Shown piece after piece: positions 13,146-13,232 of a stretch of 13,232 nt of DNA (the stretch's first letter is position 1; every line of letters starts with the position of its first letter). The notes under the pieces are model-generated. The model saw nothing but the letters and a program-made list of their open reading frames with translations. It searched no databases and was not told where the DNA came from. The stretch is from Atribacteria bacterium SCGC AAA255-N14 (lineage in GTDB: Bacteria > Atribacterota > JS1 > SB-45 > 34-128), in the NCBI GenBank assembly GCA_000405345.1, contig ASPC01000054.1, forward strand, positions 1 through 13,232, given 5' to 3'. The position numbers were made by a program, and so were the translations under genes.

Positions 13146-13232
13146 ATGAAAAAGAAAAAAATGTACCAAAAAATACAAGCTTTTAAAAGACAGGGATATT
13201 GTAGGAATGAAATTGCCTCAAGACTGGGGGTA
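13146..13232 (+). CDS. istA: IS21 transposase IstA, first 29 codons (copy B, cut by window end)
   Basis: This is the start of the DDE transposase, MKKKKMYQKIQAFKRQ, followed by the helix-turn-helix segment ending at RLGV. The nucleotide sequence is identical to the start of the gene in copy A and fixes the correct istA start there. The rest lies outside the window. Confidence 0.93.
   Translation, partial: MKKKKMYQKIQAFKRQGYCRNEIASRLGV

Larger units (their letters stand above)
12999..13232 (+). mobile_element. IS21-family element, copy B, istA-side end (continues past window)
   Basis: The terminus TGGAAATGGTAAAC is followed by four phased repeats, a leader hairpin and the beginning of istA. 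All 87 bases of istA visible here are identical to copy A, and so are the eight bases upstream, which indicates very recent duplication. This is the end type missing from copy A. Confidence 0.9.

Overview
The window comes from an AT-rich bacterial genome with strong Shine-Dalgarno sites (AGGAGG-like) and short intergenic gaps. Nothing in it fixes the lineage. The insertion-sequence genes are visibly richer in G+C than their neighbours, which suggests they arrived from elsewhere. Every recognisable element fits an accessory or defence island: a helicase tail, nuclease-type enzymes, membrane proteins, a BREX-type ATPase fragment, a reverse-transcriptase fragment and two transposon families.

Layout. 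Positions 2-757 hold the C-terminal end of a probable SNF2-type helicase cut by the window edge. Positions 878-3803 hold a compact + strand block: a four-TM membrane protein, a ComEC-like metallo-beta-lactamase (MBL) protein whose C-terminal domain looks like the AGS-C ligand-sensor domain of CBASS-type nucleotide signalling, and a second, shorter MBL paralogue. A calcineurin-type phosphoesterase (4019-5110), a two-TM membrane protein (5258-6061) and the 5' half of a PIN-like nuclease gene (6138-6424) follow. An IS21-family element (istB/istA, - strand, 6425-8850) interrupts the PIN gene. Its istA side has lost its terminus and is joined in frame to the first 68 or so codons of a BrxD-like ATPase (to 9049), which is preceded by an overlapping 285-aa gene (9042-9899). 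A 650-bp non-coding stretch follows and includes the structured leader of an IS110 transposase (10549-11754), very probably its bridge RNA. Next come a perfect 24-bp inverted repeat, a truncated reverse transcriptase (11850-12305, -), a DUF2188 protein (12504-12737, -), the 3' half of the PIN-like gene (12768-12998, -) and the beginning of a second, identical IS21 copy (12999 to the window end, +).

The PIN-like gene shows how the locus was rearranged. Its halves lie about 6.5 kb apart in opposite orientations. Each abuts an IS21 terminus, each carries the same 5-bp target duplication (ATAGA), and together they restore one reading frame of about 170 codons. The segment from about 8850 to 12998 is therefore inverted relative to the original order. 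Before the inversion the + strand order was probably membrane protein, MBL-AGS-C, MBL, phosphoesterase, membrane protein, PIN-like nuclease, DUF2188, reverse transcriptase, then further on the 285-aa gene and the BrxD-like ATPase.

Functional reading (inference). The block at 878-3803, perhaps with the phosphoesterase, two-TM and PIN-like genes, is a candidate undescribed defence or nucleotide-signalling module: a hydrolase carrying a sensor domain, a duplicated hydrolase and a translationally coupled membrane partner, with no nucleotide cyclase visible in the window.
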